Source: Longimicrobiales bacterium
Lineage (GTDB): Bacteria; Gemmatimonadota; Gemmatimonadetes; Longimicrobiales; Gaopeijiaceae
DNA: 64,000 nt
Direction of reading: 5' to 3'
NCBI GenBank assembly: GCA_029245345.1
Contig: JAQWPM010000014.1
Coordinates: 1 to 64,000 of the forward strand
Of the stretch, positions 37,559 through 46,522 are shown in pieces. The position numbers were made by a program, and so were the translations under genes. Every line of letters begins with the position of its first letter. Position 1 is the stretch's first letter. Below the pieces are notes generated by a model that saw only the letters and a list, made by a program, of their open reading frames with translations, had not been told where the DNA came from and made no database searches.

Positions 37559-37846
37559 GTGGTGGACGGGTTCGTGCAGAACCTTCGGTATACGATCTGG
37601 AAACTTCTTCGGGCTCCTCTGTTCTCAAGCGTAGCGGTGATGACGCTGGCGGTCGGGATCGGGCTGGTCGGGGCCTTCGGACTCACCCGGTTGATGGAGT
37701 CACTGCTCTTTGGGGTCAGCCCAATGGACCCGGTGACGTTCGGTTCGGTAGCGCTGGCACTTTTGATGGTGGCGCTACTCGCAAGCTACCTGCCGGCCCG
37801 AAGGGCCTCACGTGTCGATCTAGTGGTGGCGTTGAAGGCTGAATAG
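37559..37846 (+). pseudogene. ADOP-type ABC permease reduced to its two ends
   Basis: The 95-codon frame joins the first helix of a FtsX/MacB-like duplicated permease (LRYTIWKLLRAPLFSSVAVMTLAVGIG) directly to the last helices and tail (GAFGLTRLMESLLFGVSPMDPVTF, LLASYLPARRASRVDLVVALKAE). Full-length ADOP permeases have about 800 residues, so about 700 were lost in one in-frame deletion. The fusion point falls within GIG, a motif found in both ends, suggesting recombination at short homology. It could still be expressed as a two-helix protein, but transport is not possible. Confidence 0.72.
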
Positions 37847-37851
37847 CGACT

Positions 37852-37884
37852 GACGGCGGCCCCCGCACTTCGCGGGGTGCCGTC
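37852..37884 (+). terminator. G+C-rich hairpin after the ADOP remnant
   Basis: GACGGC/GCCGTC and CCCCGC/GCGGGG arms form an interrupted stem with a 5-nt loop just after the stop codon. There is no T-run, so its termination strength is uncertain. Confidence 0.45.
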
Positions 37885-37973
37885 GCGAGGCGGGTGCACG
37901 CCCTGCACGGGTGGTTTGAATCAGTTGGGATGTGCAGATTGGGGGAGACAGTCGCCAACCCTAGTGGAGCATT

Positions 37974-38537
37974 ATGCCGGACATCCTCACTCAGCCCTGG
38001 CCGTGGTACGTGGCCGGCCCTCTCATCGGCCTCGTCGTACCCTTCGTGTACTGGTATGGCGGGAAAAAGTGGGGCGTCTCGTCGAGCCTCCAACATCTTT
38101 GCGCAGCCGCACTCCCCGGCAAGATCGAGTACTTCAACTACGACTGGTGGAAGAAGGGTTCGTGGCATCTCGCCATGGCCGCCGGAATGGTGCTGGGTGG
38201 CCTCCTGGGAGGCCGAGTGTTGTCCAATCCAGACGACGTCGTCGCGATCTCGGACGCCACCCGTGCGGACCTCGCCGAAATGGGGATCACAGATTTCTCC
38301 GGCCTGATCCCGTCCGACGTGATGTCTTTCGAGGCGCTGTTTACTCTTCCGGGGGTGATGTTGGTCATCGTCGGTGGCTTCCTCGTTGGCTTCGGCGCCC
38401 GTTACGCCAACGGCTGCACATCCGGGCACGCGATTTCCGGCTTGGCCAACCTCCAGCTGTCTTCGTTGGTAGTCGTCATGGGTTTCTTCATAGGTGGGCT
38501 GATCTCTGCCCACCTGCTCCTCCCCATCGTTCTTTAG
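37974..38537 (+). CDS. YeeE/YedE-family sulfur-compound transporter, half A (PmpA-like)
   Basis: The 187-aa membrane protein has a conserved Cys motif (GARYANGCTSGHAISG) like that of the thiosulfate transporter TsuA/YeeE, plus about five helices. Single full-length YeeE proteins contain two such halves. Here the second half is the next gene, 9 nt downstream. Import of thiosulfate or another sulfur species across the inner membrane is likely. TGGAG precedes the ATG. Confidence 0.85.
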   Translation: MPDILTQPWPWYVAGPLIGLVVPFVYWYGGKKWGVSSSLQHLCAAALPGKIEYFNYDWWKKGSWHLAMAAGMVLGGLLGGRVLSNPDDVVAISDATRADLAEMGITDFSGLIPSDVMSFEALFTLPGVMLVIVGGFLVGFGARYANGCTSGHAISGLANLQLSSLVVVMGFFIGGLISAHLLLPIVL

Positions 38538-38546
38538 GGGCGGATC

Positions 38547-38990
38547 ATGACAGAAAACGCTCAGAAGCCTGGCTCATTAGTGGTCTACTTCCTTCTCGGG
38601 ACCTTTCTCGGAGTGGTGTTCCTCAAGTCGGAGGTCGTCTCGTGGTTCCGGATCCAGGAGATGTTCCGCTTCCAAAGCATCCACATGTACGGGATTATTG
38701 GTCTCGCGGTTGGTGTGGGGGCAATCTCGGTGGCGGCCATGAAGAAATTCGGGACTCGCACCGTGCGCGGTGACGAGATCGCCTGGCCGGATGCCGAGTC
38801 CAAGAGACCACAAAAGCACCACATCCTGGGCGGCACGATCTTCGGCCTTGGCTGGGGTCTCGCCGGTGCATGCCCCGGCCCGCTCTTCGCACTTATCGGG
38901 AGTGGCCTGCCCATCATCGGTGTTGCGCTGCTGGGGGCTCTGGTCGGTGCGTGGACTTACGGCCTCATGAAGCCGAGCCTGCCTCACTAG
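38547..38990 (+). CDS. YeeE/YedE-family sulfur-compound transporter, half B (PmpB-like)
   Basis: The 147-aa protein has four helices and the paired Cys motif GLGWGLAGACPGP, the counterpart of the GCTSG motif in half A. It follows half A with 9 nt spacing and a G-rich binding site, so a heteromeric transporter is expected. A bidirectional terminator closes the operon. Confidence 0.85.
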   Translation: MTENAQKPGSLVVYFLLGTFLGVVFLKSEVVSWFRIQEMFRFQSIHMYGIIGLAVGVGAISVAAMKKFGTRTVRGDEIAWPDAESKRPQKHHILGGTIFGLGWGLAGACPGPLFALIGSGLPIIGVALLGALVGAWTYGLMKPSLPH

Positions 38991-39029
38991 GCATCACAAC
39001 TACAGCCATCTCAAGGCTGACGAGAATAG

Positions 39030-39067
39030 AAAGAGCCCCGGACGGTTGAAACCGTCCGGGGCTCTTT
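39030..39067. terminator. Bidirectional terminator between pmpB-like and coiled-coil genes
   Basis: A perfect stem of 17 bp (AAAGAGCCCCGGACGGT and its complement) with a TGAA loop lies between two convergent genes. A-rich and T-rich ends allow it to act on both strands. Confidence 0.9.
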
Positions 39068-39085
39068 GCTCTGGTGCGGGTTTCC

Positions 39086-39655
39086 CTACCGCCCGTTCCC
39101 ACCATCCAACCGCTCCAGTTGCTTCTCGAGCTCATGCATCTCGTCTTCGAGTCGCCCTTCTATTTCGATCTCGAGAATTTCGTCCAATCCCTCTGACTCC
39201 ATCTCGAGAAACTCACCAAGTCCTCCGAGCTCCATCATCATCACCCCTTCCAGACCCTTGAGCTCGATCTTCAAGCCATCCAAGTCGATCTGGCGACGAC
39301 CGAGGTCACCTTCCACTTCACGGAGGCGCTCGTAGCGCTCTCTCGCCCGATCAACTCGGGCCCTCACTCGATCCATCTCCGCAGCCGCTCGGTCCATGCC
39401 ATGCATGTTCACCGACACCACGTTCGAGCAGGCCTCTTCCGTATGCACCTGTACGTCCGGTGCAACAACGAACGTCCCTTCATCCCCACCCAGTGTCACG
39501 ACGACGCGCGGCGCGGTCTCGACGACCGTCGTCGCGCATTCAAACGCGAAGTCATCAGAGCGATCACTAGACAACGCCATGGTGGTGGCACCCGCCGCCG
39601 CCGCACTTCCCAAGATTGCCGCCAACGCAATGACATCTGTACTAATTCCGCTCAT
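39086..39655 (-). CDS. Acidic coiled-coil protein with one membrane helix
   Basis: The 189-aa protein begins with a hydrophobic helix (DVIALAAILGSAAAAGATTMAL) and a short beta-rich region containing two Cys (FECATTVVETAPRVVVTLGG, EEACSNVV). It ends in about 110 residues of charged heptad-like helix (MDRVRARVDRARERYERL, LEMESEGLDEILEIEIEGRLEDEMHELEKQLERL). No family is recognised. The composition suggests an envelope protein whose helix oligomerises. It is the only gene on its strand between the two flanking transcripts. Confidence 0.65.
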   Translation of the reverse strand: MSGISTDVIALAAILGSAAAAGATTMALSSDRSDDFAFECATTVVETAPRVVVTLGGDEGTFVVAPDVQVHTEEACSNVVSVNMHGMDRAAAEMDRVRARVDRARERYERLREVEGDLGRRQIDLDGLKIELKGLEGVMMMELGGLGEFLEMESEGLDEILEIEIEGRLEDEMHELEKQLERLDGGNGR

Positions 39656-39750
39656 GTGGTTTCTCCGGTGGAATCATCGGTTCACATCAACTCTGACGTA
39701 AAGCAGACCTAAAAGGCTGCCTCTCCTTCCATTTCGTCGAGCGTGCTTTC

Positions 39751-39942
39751 GTGGATACCGCGATGCTCCTGTGTGGAGCGGCCCTCGGGGCCCTATGCAT
39801 TCCCCTTGCCGAACGGCGCCAGCCGCAGACGGCAGACAGGGTCTACGGCTTGGCGTTAGTGGTCGCGGCAGTCGTCTACGTCGGATTCGCCCTCGTCGTC
39901 GCCGGCGGCGCGCTGAAGGGCTCACTGCCCTCGCGCGACTGA
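39751..39942 (+). CDS. Small two-helix membrane protein, 63 aa
   Basis: Starts at GTG 39751. Two hydrophobic helices (MLLCGAALGALCIPL, VYGLALVVAAVVYVGFALVVAGGAL) flank a short basic loop. There is no clear ribosome binding site. It may be the N-terminal piece of a larger membrane protein, since the next 170 bp are non-coding. Family unknown. Confidence 0.4.
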   Translation: MDTAMLLCGAALGALCIPLAERRQPQTADRVYGLALVVAAVVYVGFALVVAGGALKGSLPSRD

Positions 39943-40118
39943 CGCGTCCACTTGCCGGGGTGCCCGCCGGCCCGCCAATTGAGCGGTACCCCGCCGAAAG
40001 AAGTGACGACAAACGGGCTTAGTCCCGAGTCGATAGATCCGGGCGCCGAACAGCGCTCCTCATGTTGGTCTCCGCCACCGGAACCAACGCGCGTCACCAC
40101 GTCAGGCAGGAGCCCACC

Positions 40119-43100
40119 ATGATCGGGTCTGTAACGCGCCGCATCGCGACAGTCGTCGCCTTGTTCGCCATATCGCTTCCTTCCGTCTCAGCTGCCCAGG
40201 CCCTTCCGGCCGACCAGCTCTCTTCCCTGTCCTTCCGGCATATCGGTGTCGTTGGAAACCGGGTCGCATCCGTTGCAGGCGTCCAGGGGGATCCCCTGAC
40301 CTACTACGCGGGTGCCGCTTCGGGCGGACTCTGGAAGACCGAGGACGGCGGGATTCTCTGGGAACCGCTCTTCGACGACCAAGATGTCCACTCGGTGGGC
40401 GCTTTGGCCGTATCGACGTCGGACTCGAAGATCGTATGGGCGGGAACGGGCGAACCCCACATCCGCTCCAACGTCACCATCGGGAACGGCGTGTACAAAT
40501 CGACCGATGGCGGAGACAACTGGGCGCACATGGGTCTCGACGCGACGGGCCGGATCAGTCGCATCGTGATTGACCCCACGAATCCGGACATCGTCTACGT
40601 CGCTTCACTAGGACACGCACACTCGACCCAGCAGGAACGAGGCATCTATCGAACCACGGATGGCGGGGAGTCGTGGGAGCACGTGCTCTTTGTCGACCCG
40701 AACACTGGCGCGTCGAGTCTGATCATGGATCCGAACAACCCTCGGATCTTATTCGCAGGAATGTGGACCGTCACCGTGAACACCTGGGGTCGGGAGAGCG
40801 GCGGGCCGGGCTCCGGGATCTTCATGTCTCGCGATGGAGGTAGCACGTGGGATCGACTGGAGGGGCATGGTCTACCAATGCTACCCGTGGGCAAGATCGA
40901 TGTCTGCATGTCGCAGGCCAACTCGGACCGTATTTACGCCCTGATCGAGACCGGCGACGGCGTCCCGTGGAATGGACAGGAAACCGAGGACGGTGAATTG
41001 TGGCGCTCGGACAATGGCGGGTACGACTGGGACCTGGTGAATCACAGCCGCGATCTCGGGGGGCGGACCGCGTACTACAACAACTGCCGTGTCTTCCCGG
41101 ACGACGAAAACGAAGTCTTCTTCCTCACCGCCGCGTTGTCCCGCTCGTACGACGGGGGCCTGACGTACATGACTCACCAGGGATTCGAACGTCCCGGTGG
41201 TGACTATCACGAGCTGTGGATCGATCCTCAGAATCCGGATCGCTTGGTGATCGGCAACGACCAGGGTGTGCACATCTCGCGCAATCGCGGCAAATCGTAC
41301 CAACGCGTTGAACTCCCGATTTCGCAGATGTATCACGTCACCGTAGACAACGCGATTCCATACAACGTGCTCGGGAACAGACAGGACGGTCCCAGCTACC
41401 GCGGACCCAGCAATAGCCTCTACAGCGGCTTCGGTGGGGGCTCGATCCCTCGTGGAGACTGGCACCAAGTCGGCGGTGGCGAGAGCGGCTTCGCGACCCC
41501 AGACCCGACCGACCCAGACATCGTGTGGTCGAGCGCATCAGGCTCCGGCGCGCGTGGCGGCATCGTGGTCCGGCATGACGAGAAGACCCGCCAGTTCCGC
41601 AACGTCGAGGTTTGGCCTGAAAGCACCGGTGGGGCACCCGCGAGTGACCTCCGATATCGGTTCCAGTGGACATTCCCACTTCTGATCTCGCCCCACGACA
41701 ACAACACGATCTATGTCACGAGTCAGCACGTGCACCGCACGCGTAACGGAGGACAGAGTTGGGAAGTGATAAGCCCAGACCTGACCACGAACGATGTGAG
41801 TCGTCAGGGCATCAGTGGTGGTCTCACGCCGGACAACATCGGCGTGGAGTACTGCTGCGTGGTCTACGCATTCGATGAGTCGCCTGCACAGCAGGGTGTG
41901 TTCTACGCCGGTTCGAACGATGGCAAAGTGCACGTCAGTCAGGACGATGGTCAGACGTGGACCGACGTCACCGGCAACATCCCGGACTGGCCGGCGGATG
42001 GAGTCGTGCGTGGCATCGATGCTTCGAAGTGGGCCGCAGGAAAAGCATACCTCGCAGTCGAGGCGCATCAGGTCGGCGACTTCGCTCCTTACGCGTATCG
42101 CACCGAGGATTTCGGCGCGTCGTGGACGAAGATCACGGACGGTATCAATGATCACGTCCTGAGCTTCACGCGGAGCATCCAGGAGGACCCAGTTCGGCCA
42201 GGCCTCATCTTCCTAGGCACGGAAAACCGCGTCTACATGAGTTTTGATGACGGCGACAACTGGCAGCCGTTCATCAACAACATGCCACCCGCACCGATGT
42301 ACGGCATCGTGATCCAAGAGAACTTCAACGACCTGGTGATCGGCACGTATGGGCGAGGGTTCTGGATCATGGATGACCTGACGCCGCTTCAGCAGCTCAC
42401 AGATGGTGTGCGTGGGTCGTCAGCGTTCCTGTTCGAACCGCGCGACGCGTATCGTTTCAATCCGCGTACCGTGCCTGCGCAGGGGAACTACGATCAGAGT
42501 GCAGGCACGAACCCGGCTAACGCGGCCTATCTCAATTACTGGATCAGCGAAGAGAATGCAGGCAGCCCGGTAACACTCACGATTACCGACGCGACAGGAG
42601 CGCTGGTCCGGTCCCTGGAAGGGAGCAGCGAGCCGGGCATGAACCGAGCATTCTGGGATTTCCAAGGTGAGTCCAGTACTGCCATTCGTCGTCGCGTTGC
42701 CCCGCTCTTTGCCCCATGGGTGGACTACGGCCCAGACCGGGTCAGGGTCCAAAACGGAATGTCGCTCCGCCACCCGCCGGGCGCTTACACCGTGACTCTC
42801 GATGTCGCGGGTGAGGAGTTCACTCAGCAACTGACTGTGCTGAAGGACCCAAGCTCCGAGGGGACGATTGCGGACATCCGGGCGCAGTTCGCAGCAATGG
42901 AAGAGATCCGTAACGACTACGATGCAGCAGCCGACGCGATCAACCGGATCGAATGGATACGTAGGCAGCTCTACGACCTCGTGGACGTTCTCGAAGACCA
43001 GGGCGGCGCGGAGGAGTTGATCACCGGAGCGGACGCATTGGACAATGCATTCATCGATGTTGAGGAGGAGTTGATCCAACTCCGCTCGACCGGCACTGGA

Positions 43101-43340
43101 CAAGACGGGGTGCGCTATCCAGCGAAGGTCGCCGGCAAGCTCCGGCACTTGGCAAACGGGACCGGCACCGCCGACTTCCGTCCGACAGACCAGCAGGGAG
43201 AGGTGCAGGTCCTCCTCCGTACGATCCTCATGAACGCGCGTGGCGAGCTGGACGACCTCATGACCGAGGAGCTGGCAGCCTTCAATCGCCTCTTGGTGGA
43301 GCACGGACTCAACCCGTTAATCAGCGACGACAGCTACTAG
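40119..43340 (+). CDS. Secreted VPS10/sortilin-type beta-propeller protein
   Basis: AGGAG precedes ATG 40119, and a signal peptide follows (MIGSVTRRIATVVALFAISLPSVSAAQ), favouring this start over 40062. The 1073-aa product contains repeated BNR/sortilin blades (GLWKTEDGGILWEPL, GVYKSTDGGDNWAHM, GIYRTTDGGESWEHV, GIFMSRDGGSTWDRL, HRTRNGGQSWEVI) over about 700 residues. A beta-sandwich-like segment and a helical C-terminus follow. Relatives in environmental bacteria are called glycosyl hydrolases, but catalysis is unproven, and binding of peptides or glycans is possible. A strong terminator follows. Confidence 0.87.
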   Translation: MIGSVTRRIATVVALFAISLPSVSAAQALPADQLSSLSFRHIGVVGNRVASVAGVQGDPLTYYAGAASGGLWKTEDGGILWEPLFDDQDVHSVGALAVSTSDSKIVWAGTGEPHIRSNVTIGNGVYKSTDGGDNWAHMGLDATGRISRIVIDPTNPDIVYVASLGHAHSTQQERGIYRTTDGGESWEHVLFVDPNTGASSLIMDPNNPRILFAGMWTVTVNTWGRESGGPGSGIFMSRDGGSTWDRLEGHGLPMLPVGKIDVCMSQANSDRIYALIETGDGVPWNGQETEDGELWRSDNGGYDWDLVNHSRDLGGRTAYYNNCRVFPDDENEVFFLTAALSRSYDGGLTYMTHQGFERPGGDYHELWIDPQNPDRLVIGNDQGVHISRNRGKSYQRVELPISQMYHVTVDNAIPYNVLGNRQDGPSYRGPSNSLYSGFGGGSIPRGDWHQVGGGESGFATPDPTDPDIVWSSASGSGARGGIVVRHDEKTRQFRNVEVWPESTGGAPASDLRYRFQWTFPLLISPHDNNTIYVTSQHVHRTRNGGQSWEVISPDLTTNDVSRQGISGGLTPDNIGVEYCCVVYAFDESPAQQGVFYAGSNDGKVHVSQDDGQTWTDVTGNIPDWPADGVVRGIDASKWAAGKAYLAVEAHQVGDFAPYAYRTEDFGASWTKITDGINDHVLSFTRSIQEDPVRPGLIFLGTENRVYMSFDDGDNWQPFINNMPPAPMYGIVIQENFNDLVIGTYGRGFWIMDDLTPLQQLTDGVRGSSAFLFEPRDAYRFNPRTVPAQGNYDQSAGTNPANAAYLNYWISEENAGSPVTLTITDATGALVRSLEGSSEPGMNRAFWDFQGESSTAIRRRVAPLFAPWVDYGPDRVRVQNGMSLRHPPGAYTVTLDVAGEEFTQQLTVLKDPSSEGTIADIRAQFAAMEEIRNDYDAAADAINRIEWIRRQLYDLVDVLEDQGGAEELITGADALDNAFIDVEEELIQLRSTGTGQDGVRYPAKVAGKLRHLANGTGTADFRPTDQQGEVQVLLRTILMNARGELDDLMTEELAAFNRLLVEHGLNPLISDDSY

Positions 43341-43366
43341 TCGAAGCTGTGCGCGGCAGACGCAAA

Positions 43367-43405
43367 GAGGGGGCGGCGCCACACGGCGCCGCCCCCTCAG
43401 TCGTT
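43367..43405 (+). terminator. Rho-independent terminator after the VPS10-type gene
   Basis: A perfect 14-bp stem (GAGGGGGCGGCGCC / GGCGCCGCCCCCTC) with ACAC loop is followed by AGTCGTTTT. Confidence 0.88.
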
Positions 43406-43425
43406 TTCGGGTGTCCGAGAACTCG

Positions 43426-43728
43426 TTAGGCAGCAGCCCTCACTGCCTCACGGGCCTCGCCGTAGACGGCACCCAGAACCGCACCGAACACCATGTGCCC
43501 AATTAGCGAGCCCATGGCCACCATCGCGTCTCCAGAAAAGAGCGGCATGCCGATCATAAAGTCTCCTCCCCAGCCGAGCATCATATTTCCGCCCATTTGA
43601 CCGGCCAGCATATTCGCCGGGTTCATGGGGGCCAAGCCCATCAACGGTGCCACATACACCCCGACGACGGTCATCGCTACGGTCCCCAAGACGCCACCTG
43701 CGATGGCGCGAACGAAGTCGATTTTCAT
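43426..43728 (-). CDS. Small DUF6789-like membrane protein
   Basis: The 100-aa protein has AAGGAG 7 nt before its ATG and three hydrophobic segments. Gly/Met-rich loops (GLAPMNPANMLAGQMGGNMMLGWGG, SLIGHMVFGAVLGAVYG) resemble the DUF6789 family of small inner-membrane proteins. Function unknown. The Met-rich loops could bind copper, but no proof is visible. Confidence 0.65.
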   Translation of the reverse strand: MKIDFVRAIAGGVLGTVAMTVVGVYVAPLMGLAPMNPANMLAGQMGGNMMLGWGGDFMIGMPLFSGDAMVAMGSLIGHMVFGAVLGAVYGEAREAVRAAA

Positions 43729-43951
43729 TCCTGTCTCCTTAGTCTCCTCGGCGTCGCAACCGAGTCGGTGGCGACGACGTGATGAATGTCTCTTCGAGAA
43801 AACAATCCTGAGCGGGGCAAATCGGTTCCCAATTCAGTACCTTTTCCAAGGATTTTCGTATATATGCGCTCGGGGCTTGGGGGAGGGATCCTCGACGAGT
43901 CACGGGGTATGACGGCCCATCGATCCAGATCGACCAAAAAGGGAAGTACGA

Positions 43952-45148
43952 GTGAGAGTCTTTACCATCGCTGCGATTATCACCCTCGCCTCGCCACAAT
44001 TCGCGACTGCGCAGGACATGCTGCTTTCCAACTTCGACGCGATCGAAAGGGCTAGAACTGCCGCCTGTGTGCCGATCTTAGCACGTATGGACGCACTCAA
44101 CACCCAGCTCATGCCCCTGGGCTTACGTGCCGAGAGACTGCGTCAAATCAGTGAAGCCATGGCGCTCGAAGATCGGATGATCATGGACGAGTTGGACCAG
44201 TCTGATGAGACGGAAAAGGCGATTCACGACTGGTTCGTTGCCGACGGACGCCTCGCTCAGGCTTATGTCGACACCGAGAACCAGGACATGCAGAGGCAAC
44301 GCACCATCGCTCGAGAGGGGGCTAAGGGGACGATCCAAATCGCTGCGACGGCTATCCAAACACAGGCGCAGGACCTGATTGATGCGTCCGGGGATGTCGC
44401 CACGGCGGCTGGTCCGTGTGATGGGGCGATCCTGATCAGACCCGTCGTGATCGAGGCTTGTGCCACTCAAGACAGTCCCGTCTGTGCCCCCGCGGCAGCA
44501 GCAGCGGAACCTGACGGTGTCTATCGGTTTGTGGACGCCGCCGACGACCTCTGGGACGTCCAAGAGGTACGCCCATGGACAACGCCTGGTCCGCTCAGCG
44601 TGGCCCCAACAGGCATACTCGATGGAGCTCGTTCTGTGGCTTTCGCGCGCCACGGAAACATAGTGATCAGTATCGAGTTCGCTCCCGCTCTTCAGCGGCG
44701 CAACGGAATGACTCCGGAGCAAGTGGGGCAGTTCCAGGAGGTCCTCGACTCGATCGGATTCGAGTTCGACCACCCGGACCTCATCTACGCTCCTTCGCTC
44801 GTCGTTCGGGCGACGCTTCCCGACAAACTCGCCGGAGAGGACCTGTACGTTCTCCACTTCGGTGCGGCGGACGACGCGGACGTCGTCTGGAGCGCCCCAG
44901 CCGGAACCGGCGATGTCCTCGAGGCTCCGGCCGTTCTCCAGTCGCACCAGATCGTGCGGCTCCAGAATGGCGAAGCGCTGAATCTCACCGCGATCACCAC
45001 GGACGAAGCTGGAAAAAACGAGGCGGTGTTCACCCTGGACGTGACGACGGTGAACCAGGCCACTGCAACCCGCGAACTCTTGGGGTACATGGCCGGCCAA
45101 ATGGTGGAAGATCTCAAGGCTCTGTTACCGCCGGGCGGAGGGAACTGA
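43952..45148 (+). CDS. Secreted protein of unknown function, 398 aa
   Basis: Starts at GTG 43952 with GGGAAG upstream and a signal peptide (MRVFTIAAIITLASPQFATAQ). Residues about 25-150 are helical (AERLRQISEAMALEDRMIMDELDQSDETEKAIHDW). An alanine-rich hinge (CAPAAAAAEPD) separates a C-terminal beta-rich part of about 200 residues. Four Cys occur (positions about 39, 151, 170 and 178). No family is recognised. A palindrome and the PadR remnant follow directly. Confidence 0.7.
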   Translation: MRVFTIAAIITLASPQFATAQDMLLSNFDAIERARTAACVPILARMDALNTQLMPLGLRAERLRQISEAMALEDRMIMDELDQSDETEKAIHDWFVADGRLAQAYVDTENQDMQRQRTIAREGAKGTIQIAATAIQTQAQDLIDASGDVATAAGPCDGAILIRPVVIEACATQDSPVCAPAAAAAEPDGVYRFVDAADDLWDVQEVRPWTTPGPLSVAPTGILDGARSVAFARHGNIVISIEFAPALQRRNGMTPEQVGQFQEVLDSIGFEFDHPDLIYAPSLVVRATLPDKLAGEDLYVLHFGAADDADVVWSAPAGTGDVLEAPAVLQSHQIVRLQNGEALNLTAITTDEAGKNEAVFTLDVTTVNQATATRELLGYMAGQMVEDLKALLPPGGGN

Positions 45149-45156
45149 CCGCCAGC

Positions 45157-45180
45157 ATATCATCCCTTAGTGGATGATAT
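45157..45180. promoter_or_regulatory. Perfect 9-bp inverted repeat upstream of the PadR remnant
   Basis: ATATCATCC and GGATGATAT flank a 6-nt centre, 9 nt after a stop codon and 65 nt before the PadR-like frame. PadR repressors bind A+T-rich inverted repeats in their own promoters, so it may be an operator. Lack of a T-run and the A+T-rich stem argue against a terminator. Confidence 0.5.
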
Positions 45181-45244
45181 TGCAGCGCTCGAGGTGCTCG
45201 ATGACGGCACTGGTGAGTAGCGTCTTCACTCGGTAACGCAGCCC

Positions 45245-45550
45245 GTGGACGACCTCCGGCAGAGCACGTCCCCCACAGTCAAACTCCGCAACCCTTTCGC
45301 TGCAGCCCTGTCTGACAATGGTGAGGACCGGTCCGGTCGCACCGTTGCCCGCGGCGCGGCCTACATCACCTTGGACCGGCTCGTGAAGAAGGGATGCCTG
45401 ACATCACGTATGGCTGACGCTTCTGAAGAACGAGGAGGCCGGGCCCGCCGCTACTTCGCGGTCACAGAGAGCGGCCGAGGTGCCCTGCGGGAGGCCAAGG
45501 AAGCCCTGGTACAGGCCTGGCAAGGTTTGGAGGGAGTCGTTGAGAGATGA
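45245..45550 (+). pseudogene. PadR-family regulator with lost N-terminus
   Basis: The C-terminal half is a clear PadR wing and helix (GRTVARGAAYITLDRLVKKGCLTSR, EERGGRARRYFAVTESGRGALREAKEAL). The first 30 residues do not match the usual first helices of the winged-helix domain, so the 5' part was replaced or frameshifted. PadR genes precede ADOP permease genes in many such genomes, as here. Without the recognition region's support helices it is unlikely to dimerise normally. Confidence 0.7.
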
Positions 45551-45714
45551 CGAAGAACGGATGGTGGGAGCGACTTCTCCCCTGGGCCGTGGCAGACCGA
45601 GAGGCGCCTGAAGCATTGATCGGAGATCTTTGGGAGGAGAACATTCGAGGCAAGAGCAGCGCCGTCTGGTATCGCCTCGCGATCACCGAGTACGCATTCC
45701 CTACCCTACCGTAG
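45547..45714 (+). pseudogene. ADOP permease prefix domain, isolated
   Basis: The 55-codon frame starts with an ATGA overlap with the PadR frame and reads WWERLLPWAVADREAPEALIGDLWEEN. This is the prefix domain normally fused to the N-terminus of PadR-linked ADOP permeases. It ends at TAG 45712 before the permease, so it is the first fragment of a broken gene continued at 45729. Confidence 0.65.
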
Positions 45715-45728
45715 CGTAAGCCACGCCC

Positions 45729-45917
45729 TTGAAAGAGTCGGTCCTCCACAGCGTGTCCCGAACACTGTCGATCGTGTTCGCCTCAGTCGCGCTTCTCCTG
45801 CTCGTGTCTGCCTTGAATGCAGGCAATTTGTTCTTGGCCAGGGCCGAACGCCGCAAGAAAGAGCTCTCCATCCGCTCCGCACTGGGTGGCGAACGTCGGA
45901 TAGGCCGCCGCCTTTAG
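45729..45917 (+). pseudogene. ADOP/FtsX-like permease fragment
   Basis: The frame reads VFASVALLLLVSALNAGNLFLARAERRKKELSIRSALGGERR, the middle-permease block (helix followed by the ARAxxRxxELxxRxALG coupling motif) of ADOP proteins. The sequence before and after that block is missing. The end overlaps the SoxD-like cytochrome stop codon by 4 bp on the other strand. With 45245-45714 it forms the skeleton of one PadR-ADOP locus. Confidence 0.75.
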
Positions 45918-46522
45918 CGGATCTCCGGCCCACCCACGCGGTCATCTGCTACGAACCGATCACGCGCCGGCATTTGGATCGCCGGCAAGGACGTCGCATC
46001 CAGGACCCCGTCGTCCGCGAGCAGCCCGTTCAGATTCAGCACATACGCGATCACCGCATAGTTCTGATCGTCGGAGAGTGATCCCGGCGCGTTCTGCGGC
46101 ATCGCCTTGCGGACGTAGTCGTAAAGCGTCGTGGCGTAGGGCCAATAGTTGCCGACCCCGCGCGCTACCGGCCACTGCTCCCACTCATCGGTAGCGGCCA
46201 ACCGGTCGTTCGGCCCTTCGGTACCCGTCGGACCATGGCACGCGATGCAGTACATCTCGTAAACGCGTTTGCCTTCGGAGACGGAACCGCTTCCCACTGG
46301 AAGACCTTCTCCATCCGGCTTCACATCGATGTCCCACATCGCGATCCGGGCGTTCGTGGCATCCGCGCCGAAGCCGAAAGAAGCCGGTGCGTTCGCCGCC
46401 AACTCGGCCGAGAAGTCTCCAGCCTCGGAATCCACGCCGTTGGTCGCCTGCTGCGGGCCGTCTGCCGGTGAGCACGCCGCCAAGAGAACCGCGACCGCGG
46501 CCCAAGTAGTCGCTCGCCTCAT
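45914..46522 (-). CDS. SoxD-like c-type cytochrome, lipid-anchored
   Basis: The 202-aa product has a lipobox (VAVLLAACSP) and one CxxCH haem site (CIACHG) at about residue 100, with the distal Met expected in KAMPQNAPG. Its ATG overlaps the stop of the SoxC-type gene by 4 nt. SoxD of classical Sox systems carries two haems; this shorter one carries one. It should accept electrons from the molybdoenzyme. The start was moved from 46624 to the signal peptide. Confidence 0.84.
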   Translation of the reverse strand: MRRATTWAAVAVLLAACSPADGPQQATNGVDSEAGDFSAELAANAPASFGFGADATNARIAMWDIDVKPDGEGLPVGSGSVSEGKRVYEMYCIACHGPTGTEGPNDRLAATDEWEQWPVARGVGNYWPYATTLYDYVRKAMPQNAPGSLSDDQNYAVIAYVLNLNGLLADDGVLDATSLPAIQMPARDRFVADDRVGGPEIR

